Shown here in pieces: positions 55,274 through 64,000 of a DNA stretch of 64,000 nt (position 1 is the stretch's first letter; each line of letters opens with the position of its first letter). The translations under genes and the position numbers were made by a program. Below the pieces are notes generated by a model. The model was not told where the DNA came from. It did no database searches and saw only the letters and a list, made by a program, of their open reading frames with translations. Source of the DNA: Apium graveolens (taxonomy: Eukaryota; Streptophyta; Magnoliopsida; Apiales; Apiaceae); contig NW_027417100.1 of assembly GCF_009905375.1 (NCBI RefSeq), forward strand, positions 62,001 through 126,000, read 5' to 3'.

Positions 55274-58200
55274 TGTAATAACCCCAAATTTTTTTGAAAG
55301 TTTTGGAAACCCTTATGAATATTGTTTTGCTGATTATGCTGAATAAGAAAACTTTTCATGCCACACTATGTAGGGGTTCTTTTATTGATCTTCTGGGATA
55401 TTATTTGTACTCTATGTGGTATATAAGTGTATGTAAAGATCGTTAGAATCCAAATCCGAGCACTTTGATTTTTCCCGAAAATCTACCAGATACAGAAAGA
55501 ATTGAGTATAAGGTAACAGAATAAAAATGATTTAAATTCAAGGATTATAAGAGAGGATCATGACAGGAATATAATGTATTGAGAAAGGTGAAGGAAACCT
55601 AAGTAATAAGATCCCGGGTATGATCCCTCAAACGATAAACAAAAACGAAAGTTAAGCAAACCGCATAACAGATCAGCGGTCATTAGCCAAGTAATTAGGA
55701 GTTAATCAAGGGGTTAGTGGATGATGATGTCATCACACTAATAAGAGGAAGACAAGTGTAACAAGGTGACATCACATGATGACCTAAGCATGACATAAGG
55801 GAAGGAGGTGTGGTTGATTAATAACCACACAATTTTTCATGGGTAAAAAGGTAATTAATCAAAAACAAAAGCTAGCAACCAAGCAAACAAATCAAAAAAA
55901 AACACAAAACACTTCCATTTTCAAGAAGAGCTCTCAGCTTTTCTTCTTTTTTAAAGAAGAAAATTCCAAAATTCAAGATCCAAGCCTTGTTAATTAGTGA
56001 GGTAATTATCTAAGGTTCCTTGTACATAGATATGGATATCCTATAAGTTTAAGCTTCTAATTCCTTCACAATCTCTTCCAATAAATCAAGGAAGAAGATG
56101 GTGAATAGTAACCTTCAAGAAATAACTTTGGTTTTCTTGATTTTTATGAAAGTTCAAGGTAGCTTAAGCATAGATCAAGGCTTCCATGGGCATTCCAAGG
56201 ATCTTTCATTGATTAAAAGCTTCAAGGAAGGTATAACTTTAAATTATCTTAGCATTAAATTGTTTGGTATAAATGATTATGATGATGGAATGATAGATTA
56301 AGTGTAGTAGTTGTTTTGTCATGTTGAGATCTTAGTTGTTAAGTGTTTTTGTTGATTTTGGGAGTTAAGAGTTGCACTAGTTGTTCTTGATGATTCATGG
56401 TATGATTTGGGCTTGGTTTAAATGGTTTAAAGTGGTTGATGAGTGATATTGTCATATGGTTGTATTGGGATTGATTGGTGATGGTTTGGTGTTGAATTGG
56501 TTTGGTAAAATTTTGGGAAATCACGTAAACATAGCCGTCTTAATGCCCGATTTACCGTAGACTGTTTTTGTTCTTAACATCAGAACCCTTGAACTCACTG
56601 TTAGGTTTTGACCATTGCCATGTTTAGATAGTTCATCTTACGAGCTTCGTTTTGATATGTGGTACGCTTGAATCCGATGTACGTTTTAGGAGAAACGGCC
56701 GTTTTAAGAAACGGCGTTTCGCGACCGAACCATTACCCCTCGCCTTACTTTGAAACCTTGGTTAAGGACCTTAAATGACTAATTGGGGTATGAAACATTT
56801 ATGTAAAGTGGATTAGGAAGTTGGTAAGGTACTCGTGAAAGAATCTCCTTAAAACCCTTAATGGTTAATTTATTAAAAATGGTGGAGCCGAGGGTACTCG
56901 AGCGACTTAAGTGAATCGTTAAGCGCGAAAGCGAATGTTAGAACTCTAAATGGTTAAAGTCTAGTTTCTTAAGCGACCGGGGTTTAATTCCGACTTATGT
57001 TGTTGTTCATAGGTTATCGGACCCACTCTAAGCTTAAGTCTATCCGGGAGCACTCAGGCAAGTTTTCTACCCGTTATACTGTTGTTGTGATGTATACATA
57101 TGTATATGCATTATCTTGTGATAGATGCATGATGGTTAATTAGCAAATTCTTGTGATATATTGTAGCATGTGATATGGTATATATGCATGCCTATTTCGT
57201 ATTCTTGATACATATATCTGTTGATTCAGTTGATAATACCTATGCTAGAGATAAGCGGTAATTTGCATATACCCTTAGTATAGGGGGCCCAAAGGTGAAC
57301 TTTTTTCTAAAACCGGGAGTCGATGCTCCCGAGTATAATATATATATATTTATATTTATATATATATGAATACTTTTTAAAACTATGAATCAAATAAGGT
57401 TTATTCGATAACCTTATTTTATTATTGAATATTATTTTGAATATTCATTCGAGGGCTTATGACCCCGTTTATTTTATTATTGAATATTATTTTGAATATT
57501 CATTCGAGGGCTTATGACTCCGTTTATTTTATTAATGAATATTATTATTTGAATATTCATTTGAGGACTTATGACTCTGATTAACTACTAATTATTATTC
57601 TTTATTTTATTAAGGAATAATGTGTCGATAATCAAACTCACTTTTATTTATTCAAATAAAGATAGTACTTTCGTATAAGTATATCTTTGGTTATTTAATA
57701 TTCATTGCAAGTATAAGTTTTAAAACTTCTACTTCAATTATTTTTATAAAGATTATTCTTTATGAGGATATTATTTAAATAATAATATTCAGATATTTCC
57801 TAATATATCGGGACTGATTTATTTTAGTAAATCAGCATCACTCCAAACATTCCTAAAAATGTTTTACGAGTCTTCAAAATGATTTTAAAAGTTAGAGCGG
57901 ATCCCAAAACTCATTTTATATTTAAGATCTTCCTTTCAAAGGGGATTTAAATATTCGCTCAAAACCTGAGGGATACGGCTCTGTGGTGTGTTTTATATTC
58001 GCAACGAGGTTGCTATTTTGATAAAAGAGTTTTTGATTACTTACCCAATACTCGGGAAGTAAAATTCTTGGAACAAGTTAATCCATTAATAGGCATCGCC
58101 TAGGAAATATCGGTGAGTTTTCCTTTCCAACTAGATATGACTTCTTGGTGGAGCCGTATCAACAAGTTTCTACTTGGGGAAAGGGGGGACGAGCTTTACG

Positions 58201-59500
58201 TTTCAGAGTCATGGATTTCATCTGAACTTGGAGTGGCGTAAGTGGTCGAGTGGCACCGGCCCAGCCTTATTATATTGGCCCAAATGGCCTGGAAGTTCCG
58301 CAAGACGGTACATTCCTTAGGAGTCCAGTGTTCGGTTGACAAGTAAATCCGACAGGTTCTCCTCTACATGTAGAAAATGGTGGGGTTGCACTACTATGAC
58401 TGATCATCGTAAGTGGTCTTCCTGGCACGGTAAACTCCCGTAATGAGTTCATCATCCAATTGGATATTTCTGCAACACTACCCAGAGCACTTCGATAGAA
58501 AGGCTACGGTTGGGCGATTGTTGAGTGTTGGCAGGGTCAAGTTTTCAAAATGATGTTTGCATCAAATGAAGTATCTCGTAACTTCATTTTATTTTGATGA
58601 TATTTTAAAGATTGATTCTATACAAGTTTTGTCTTGTAGCTTAATCTATGGGATGAACTATTTATACATTGAACGGTGGTAGTTCAAGTAGTATTCGGAA
58701 AAGATATAAGTATATTGAAGTATCTTGTAACTTCATCTTTTAAACTTATATCTAGTAAATGATTATCTTGTGCATGTCAAAGATTTTCAGAAAAATGTTG
58801 AGACAAGGTTAGATATATGAGATCACCTTGCAACGATATTTTTATACAGTTATAAACTGGAACTCTGTGTATATTATACATGTCAGAGGATTTCAAAGAT
58901 TGTGAAAAGTATATGTATATATATACTGAATATTTTGCGACTTGGTCGCATTAAGATATCAGCTTGGTTCATTTCTTCTTGACCAAGACTTTCATGAGTA
59001 CTATGAGAATGCTCATATATTGTTAATTATTATACATATTATTACGGTGGGCTTGTTGCTCACCCTTATTTTCTTCTTTCATCACACAACATCAGATAGA
59101 TAAGATGAACAGGACCAAGCTCCCAATTCGCGAGCGGATAGGAAACGTTCTGCAGTTTCCTATAGGCGTTGATGTCGCTGTAGCTGAGGTAGGAACTACC
59201 AATAGGATAGGCTTTCAACTTTTCATGTACCAGACTTATGTATCTTTATCAATTATAATAATGGCAAAGAAATGTAAATTTATTCAGAAACCCTTTTAAG
59301 GTGTAATGGCATATAATTTTGGAATAAAATGACTCGTGTTATTTTTGGATATTCATCTCTGAGACTATAACTTGTGGTGTGTGTGTTTATTGTGGGGTCA
59401 CAGTATAGAGTAGTTGATTGTTTATTAAGATTGGGTGTTATTAAGGGAAATGGAACTCGTGACAACCCGGATCCCCGACTCCGAATTTGGGGGTGTTACA
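55274..59500 (+). repeat. Gypsy C 3' LTR
   Basis: 4227 bp, TGTAATAACCCC to GGGGGTGTTACA. Contains a three-unit hairpin minisatellite (57415-57590), the empty D target site near 58418, a TATA region near 58908-58927, AATAAA at 59323-59328 and an ATG ORF from 59105. It differs from the 5' LTR by scattered substitutions of a few percent, so C is older than D. Confidence 0.95.
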
Positions 59501-59505
59501 CCATG
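59501..59505. repeat. Right target-site duplication of gypsy C (ccatg)
   Basis: Repeats 3757-3761, in copia B gag. Confidence 0.95.
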
Positions 59506-60410
59506 TTTTTATTTGGCTTGGCTGCTCCAAAGTTCTTCTTGAACTTGAGCTTGGAAAATCTCCTGGAAAGAAATGCTAGGTGTTCATCAATGTCCTCCAT
59601 GTCATCTTGGCTCAAAGAATCTTCACTTTCTACTGCAAGCCCCTTGCCCTTTTTCTCACAGACCCTTGAAGTTGATTCAATAGCTTCCATCTTCACATCC
59701 TTCTCCTTTTCCAACCCAGCAACTAGTGCAATGGATCCTCCTTTCTTCTTTCCTCTCTCCATCCTTTCATCCTGCTCTATTTCAAGCTCATAGGTTTTCA
59801 GGATGCCATATAGTCTCTCCAAAGTAAACTCCTTATAATCTTGTGAGTTTCTTAATGAGACTGTCATTGGTTTCCATTCCTTTGGAAGAGATCTAAGGAA
59901 TTTCAAATTGGAGTCTTTTGTCTGATAGACCCTTCCATGTAACTTTAGAGCATTTAGTAGTTTTTGAAACCTACTAAAAATGTTAGTGAGAGACTCACTT
60001 TCTTCATTGTGAAAATGCTCTTATTGCTGAATCAAGAGCTGTATTTTGTTTTCTCTAACTTGCTCAGTGCCATCACAGATTATCTGTATTATATCCCAAG
60101 CATCCTTGGTAGTTTTGCAGTTGATAATGTTGTCAAACATATCTCCATCAACTCCATTAAACAGGATGTTCATGGCCTTTCTATCCTTCCTGACTTGTTC
60201 AATGTCAGGATCAGACCATTCATGCCTTGGCTTGGGGACTGATGGCTCATTTCCTGTTGCTGCTCTCATTGGAAAATGAGGGCCTCTTTCTTTGCAGTCA
60301 ATATAGGCCTCATCTTGAGAATGCAAATGAAGATGCATCTTTACCTTCCAATGATGGTAATTATCTTTATCCAGAAAAGGGATCTTGACTTCAACATCCT
60401 TCTTGTTCAT
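59506..60410 (-). pseudogene. Copia B gag, N-terminal half
   Basis: ATG at 60410 (minus) begins MNKKDVEVKIPFLDKDNYHH, then WKVKMHLHLHSQDEAYIDC and KDAWDIIQIICDGTEQVREN, a UBN2-type gag domain close to that of copia F. One in-frame TAA at 60021-60023 interrupts it. The same frame continues through FLRSLPKEWKPM and ERLYGILKTYELEIEQ to the acidic/basic region that ends at the gypsy C insertion. The zinc knuckle follows at 3720-3690. The + strand ORFs here are antisense shadows. Confidence 0.9.
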
Positions 60411-60457
60411 CTTGATGTATTGTTTTGATCTTTAAACTCTTTATAAGTTAAGAGCTT

Positions 60458-60469
60458 GCTCTGATACCA
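60458..60469 (-). other. Primer-binding site of copia B
   Basis: The minus strand reads TGGTATCAGAGC two bases after the LTR end CTAACA, complementary to initiator Met-tRNA. Confidence 0.93.
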
Positions 60470-60471
60470 AT

Positions 60472-61617
60472 TGTTAGTCCCTTAACAATATGACAAGAAT
60501 TACAGAAGGGGGGGTTGAATGGAATTCTTGAAACTTTTTCTTGAAATAAAATGTTCTAACTCAAATATAAATATAAGTGTATTGATTAGCACAATGCGGA
60601 ATAAAAACTTAAGTGAATCAAAACACAAGTAATTAAAAATAAAAGTCTTTAAAAACTTTCTGGTGGATTTGAATGATTCCACCAGAGATATATATTATAT
60701 ATCGAGAGAACCCTGTGTGCAAAAATGCTCACAGCTGCTTACAACAATTGAACTTCTAAGACTACAGATAAATGCTAAGAATCCTGCTTACAAATGTTTC
60801 TCTGTTTTCTTGCTTAGATCGATAGTGTCTTAGTTGCTACTACTTGGTTTATATATCACCAAGATTACAAAGTAATAAGACAAGATAATAAAACAAAAAC
60901 TATCTAGTCTATTACAATGCTACTTCATTTATCTATTCCAGCATCTTTGAATATCTTCACATTAGCATGGAAACGGCAATGCTTCTTTATTCTCGAAAAC
61001 CCAGTTGAATAGGCTATCACATTCCATTTGCATCCACTCGACGCATATGACTATGTTGTCACTGTCAACTGATATTTGAATTCTTTATCCGTCGGGTTCA
61101 TGATCATCCGTCGAGTTATTGATCAGCCGTCGGGTTGTCTATTTGATCATCCGTCGACTTTATTGTAGGTTATCCGCCGGGTAGCAAACTGGCACTTGAC
61201 TTCATTTCATTTATGCAGAATTACAAGACATCATCTATGTACAATTAATCAACCTATTCTGCATATCTAGTTAAAGTCAACATGACTTGAATACTACTTA
61301 CAGAATCAATACAATGGTGAATGCAAAAATGTGCTACAGACTTATTGTTACATAAGCTACTCACTCGATGGATAATAAGTCATCATCCGTCGGGACTATA
61401 ATGAGTCATCCGTTGGGACTATAAATCTTATCCGTCGAGTGCTACATTATTTCACTAAGTAAAATCTACTAAGGTATTTTGTTCATGTAATCATCAAGTA
61501 CACAACATATACACAACACTTTTATACTATCTTAAAAATAACTGTCAAAAATAATAAAGTAAAATAAAGTGACCAATAAGAATTGCCCAAAATAGCCGTT
61601 TAAAATAATTCCCAACA
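60472..61617 (-). repeat. Copia B 5' LTR
   Basis: 1146 bp on the minus strand, TGTTGGGAAT to GGACTAACA. It carries a cluster of the element-specific CATCCGTCG motif: 61087-61094 as TATCCGTCG, then 61105-61113, 61148-61156 and 61384-61393, plus several one-base variants (cagccgtcgg, catccgttgg, tatccgccgg). No coding sequence. Confidence 0.9.
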
Positions 61618-63082
61618 CTCGGGAAGTAAAATTCTTGGAACAAGTTAATCCATTAACAGGCATCGCCTGGGAAATATCGGTGAGTTCTCCTTTCCAAATA
61701 GATACGACTTCTTAGTGGAGCCGTATCAACAAGTTTCTACTTGGGGAAAGGGGGAACGAGCTTTACGTTTCAGAGTCATGGATTTCATCTGAACTAGGAG
61801 TGGCGTAAGTGGTCGAGTAGCGCCGGCCCAGCCTTATTATATTGGCCCAAATGTCCTGGAAGTTCCGCTAAGGCGGTCCATTCCTTAGGAGTTCAGTGTT
61901 CGGTTGACAAGTAAATCCGACAGGTTCTCCTCTACATGTAGAAAATGGTGGGGTTGTACTACTACGACTGATCATCGTAAGTGGTCTTCCTGGCGTGGCA
62001 AACTCCCGTAATGAGTTCATCATCCAATTGGATATTTTTGCAACACTACCCAGAGCACTTCGATAGAAAGGCTACGGTTGGGCGATTGTTGAGTGTTGGC
62101 AGGGTTAAGTTTTCAAAATGATGTTTGCATCCAATGAAGTATCTCATAACTTCGTTTTATTTTGATGATATTTTAAAGGTTGAATCTATTCAAGTATTAT
62201 CTTGTAGTCTCATCTATGTGATGAACTTTTGAAACTAATTATAACTTGAATGGTGGTAGTTCAAGTAGTATTTGGAAAAGATATAAGTATATTGGAGTAT
62301 CTTGTAACTTCATCTTTTAAACTTATATCTAGTAAATGATTATCTTATGCATGACAAAGATTTTCAGAAAAACGTTGAGACAAGGTTAGATATATGAGAT
62401 CACCTTGCAACGATATTTTTATACAGTTATACACTGGAACTCTGTGTGTATTATGCATGGAAGAGGACTTCCAATATTTTGAAAAGTATATATGTATATA
62501 TATACTGAATATTTTGCGACTTCATCGCATTAAGATATCAACTTGGTTCATTTCTTTTGACCAAGACTTTCATGAGTACTATGAGAAGGCTCATTTATTG
62601 TTAATCATTATGCATATTATTTTGGTGGGCTTGCTGCTCACCCTTGCTTTCTTCTTTCATCACACAACATCAGATAGATAAGATGAACAGGACCAAGCTC
62701 CCAATTCGCGAGCGGATAGGAAATGTTCCGCAGTTTCCTATAGGCGTTGATGTCGCTGTAGCTGAGGTAGGAGCTACCAATAGGCTAGGCTTTCAACTTT
62801 TGATGTACCAGATTTATGTATATTTATGAATTGTATTAATGGCAAAGAAATGTAAATTTATTCAGAAAACCCTTTTAAGGTGTATTGACAAATAATTATG
62901 GAATAAAGTGACTTATGATTATTTTTGGGAATTCATCTCTGAGACTATAACTTGTGGTGTGTGTGTGTATATTGTGGGGTCACAGTACAGAGTAGTTGAT
63001 TGTTTAATAAGATTGGGTGTTATTAAGGGAAATGGAACTCGTGACAACCCGGATCCCCGACCTCGGATTTGGGGGTGTTACA
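61618..63082 (+). repeat. Gypsy A 5' LTR, 3' part
   Basis: Aligns with 6530-6900 plus 20875-21941 of C (same C/A subtype around the ggcgccggccca block) and ends GGGGGTGTTACA. It shows the empty D target site near 61990. An ATG ORF from about 62683 matches the one in the C LTRs. Confidence 0.92.
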
Positions 63083-63086
63083 GAAA

Positions 63087-63098
63087 TGGTATCAGAGC
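63087..63098 (+). other. Primer-binding site of gypsy A
   Basis: TGGTATCAGAGC four bases inside the LTR end. Confidence 0.93.
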
Positions 63099-63259
63099 TA
63101 AGCGTTATAAACCTCAGAGATGATGTGACGTTAAGATAATAAGTTCACTAAGATAATAAGAACTCTTGCCAAGTTCATAGTCGGACTACCTAACGTAGTA
63201 CTGACAGTTAAAACCCTTATGGGAACCCTTATAAATGTAGCGATAGAAGTGTAGTTCGT

Positions 63260-63520
63260 TATCGTAGATGGTAGCGGGACTCCGCACCCTGAGGTTGAGG
63301 AGCAACATCGCGATGATGTTTTATTACTAATTGGAGATCGGATTGTGGATCCGATAGAGCGTCCTAACGCAGGACCGGATGATGTTGATATTGAGGATGT
63401 AGCGGTTGAGGATGTTGTCCTAGAAGGAATTGTTGCTGAGGAGGATCCCGTGAAGGATCCTGACAAGAATGAATAAAGGACCACTGAGGAATCGATGACC
63501 ATGGTTAGGGCAACTCCACA
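63260..63520 (+). pseudogene. Gypsy A leader-ORF remnant
   Basis: Aligns with the first part of the C leader ORF (VVEDV..EGIVAEED-like acidic stretch), but has TAA at 63474-63476 where C reads GAG. It is cut at about 63520 by the RNase H cassette. D shares both the nonsense codon and the junction. The antisense ORF at 63131-63640 is a shadow. Confidence 0.78.
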
Positions 63521-64000
63521 GAGGTAGGATTGGCCGGTCACTACCAGAGGTTCGTTCAAGTTTGTAAAGATAGTAGCCCCTTTAACGCGGCTTACTCGTA
63601 AGACTGAGAAGTTCAAATGGACAGAGAAATGCGAGAACAACTTTTAAGAACCGAAGCAAAGGTTGGTGACGTTCCCTATGTTGGCGTTGCCGGATGGAAA
63701 ATGAGATTTTGTGAAATGTAGTGACGCTTCGCATAAGGAATTAGGGTGCTTCTTATACAGCACAACAAGGTAATCGCGTACGCGTCAAGACAATTAAGGA
63801 AGTATAAAATTCGATGTCCCCGCCCATGAGCTTAGGCTCGTGGCAATAGTTTTGCCCTAAAGATTGGAGGCACTACTTGTATTGAGAGAAGTACGAGATT
63901 TACACAAGCCATAAGTGCTCTAGTGCATTTTCGCGTAAAAAGAGCTCAACATGCGCCAGAGAAGGTGGTTAGAGCTAATCAAGGATTACGATTATGAGAT
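63521..64000 (+). pseudogene. Gypsy A RNase H (displaced cassette)
   Basis: The + strand shows KFKWTEKCENNF, LALPDGK, CSDASHKELGCFL, AHELRLVAIVL and KELNMRQRRWLELIKDYDYE, the RNase H of a Tekay-like gypsy element, with several stops. It directly follows the leader-ORF remnant, with no gag, protease or RT palm between. It continues beyond the window. Confidence 0.85.

Larger units (their letters stand above)
3762..59500 (+). mobile_element. Gypsy C, nested and rearranged LTR retrotransposon
   Basis: Ty3/gypsy element bounded by a perfect ccatg duplication. Layout: 5' LTR (3762-6900 plus 20870-21941, split by element D), primer site (21946-21957), leader ORF (22204-22977), gag start broken by solo LTR E, gag/pol remnants (29988-30601 and 51007-55257), polypurine tract (55258-55273), 3' LTR (55274-59500). 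The joined 5' LTR is about 4206 bp against 4227 bp for the 3' LTR, with visible scattered substitutions. Gag and integrase remnants resemble Tekay/Del chromoviruses, although no chromodomain can be read. The interior also holds copia F and an inverted duplication. It cannot encode its own proteins. Confidence 0.92.
59501..61617 (-). mobile_element. Copia B, 5' fragment (LTR, primer site, gag N-terminal half)
   Basis: The minus-strand 5' end of the element continued at 1-3761: LTR 60472-61617, primer site 60458-60469, gag from 60410 to the insertion point of C at 59506. The outer end abuts gypsy A's LTR at 61618, where the continuing A sequence (ctcgggaag) matches the uninterrupted site in C near 6530. 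Its own TSD would be completed left of base 1. Confidence 0.92.
61618..64000 (+). mobile_element. Gypsy A, outermost element (3' part of 5' LTR and internal start)
   Basis: LTR tail to 63082, primer site 63087-63098, leader-ORF remnant and RNase H cassette to the window end. Same family as C and D. It was interrupted by copia B, so its LTR start lies outside the window on the other side of B. Confidence 0.9.

Noticed and set aside
63131..63640. 169-codon minus-strand ORF, with relatives at 16234-16605 and 22197-22520
   Set aside because: Antisense to the leader ORF/RNase H remnant. Its Ser/Thr richness mirrors the acidic codons on the sense strand.

Overview
This is repeat-dense nuclear DNA from a flowering plant. 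No host gene is visible: apart from short junctions, every base can be assigned to LTR retrotransposons stacked inside one another. Family content (chromovirus-like Ty3/gypsy elements with about 4.2 kb LTRs, SIRE-like Ty1/copia elements with an extra 3' ORF, initiator-Met-tRNA primer sites throughout) points to a eudicot with a large genome. An asterid, perhaps an umbellifer, is my guess; the sequence does not prove it.

Nesting order, read from target-site duplications (TSDs) and interrupted ORFs. Gypsy A (61618-64000, + strand) is the outermost host. Copia B (minus strand, 1-3761 and 59501-61617) sits in A's LTR. Gypsy C (3762-59500, + strand, TSD ccatg) sits in B's gag gene. Inside C, gypsy D (6901-20869, minus strand, TSD ttcct) interrupts C's 5' LTR, and solo LTR E (23437-29982, TSD gtgat) interrupts the start of C's gag. 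Copia F (30602-43804, + strand) lies further into C's gag.

A large rearrangement follows F. Positions 43805-48900 are an inverted copy of 25725-30601 plus 230 bp more. At 48898-48962 the orientation flips back through a short templated insert, and 48963-51850 repeats E's tail and C's gag in forward orientation. The same E/C integration junction therefore occurs three times. C then runs through degenerate gag, RT, RNase H and integrase remnants to its 3' LTR (55274-59500).

Coding state. F is nearly intact: gag (779 codons), pol (protease, integrase, RT, RNase H), a small ORF and a 1236-codon third ORF, with about 1% LTR divergence. B's pol is recognisable but carries stops and frameshifts. 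Gypsy A, C and D are decayed, yet D's two LTRs look identical apart from AT-microsatellite length, so D is a young insertion of an already dead element, presumably moved in trans.

Most unusual signals: (1) family-specific ~10-nt motifs scattered through coding and non-coding parts of both copia families; (2) a 56/49-bp hairpin minisatellite inside the gypsy LTR, arranged as a higher-order repeat and coinciding with the inversion breakpoints; (3) a leader ORF between primer site and gag in the gypsy family, partly replaced by a displaced RNase H cassette in D and A; (4) PPT-like repeats in the copia integrase-RT linker; (5) a conserved gag-stop/acceptor-like junction shared by both copia families.
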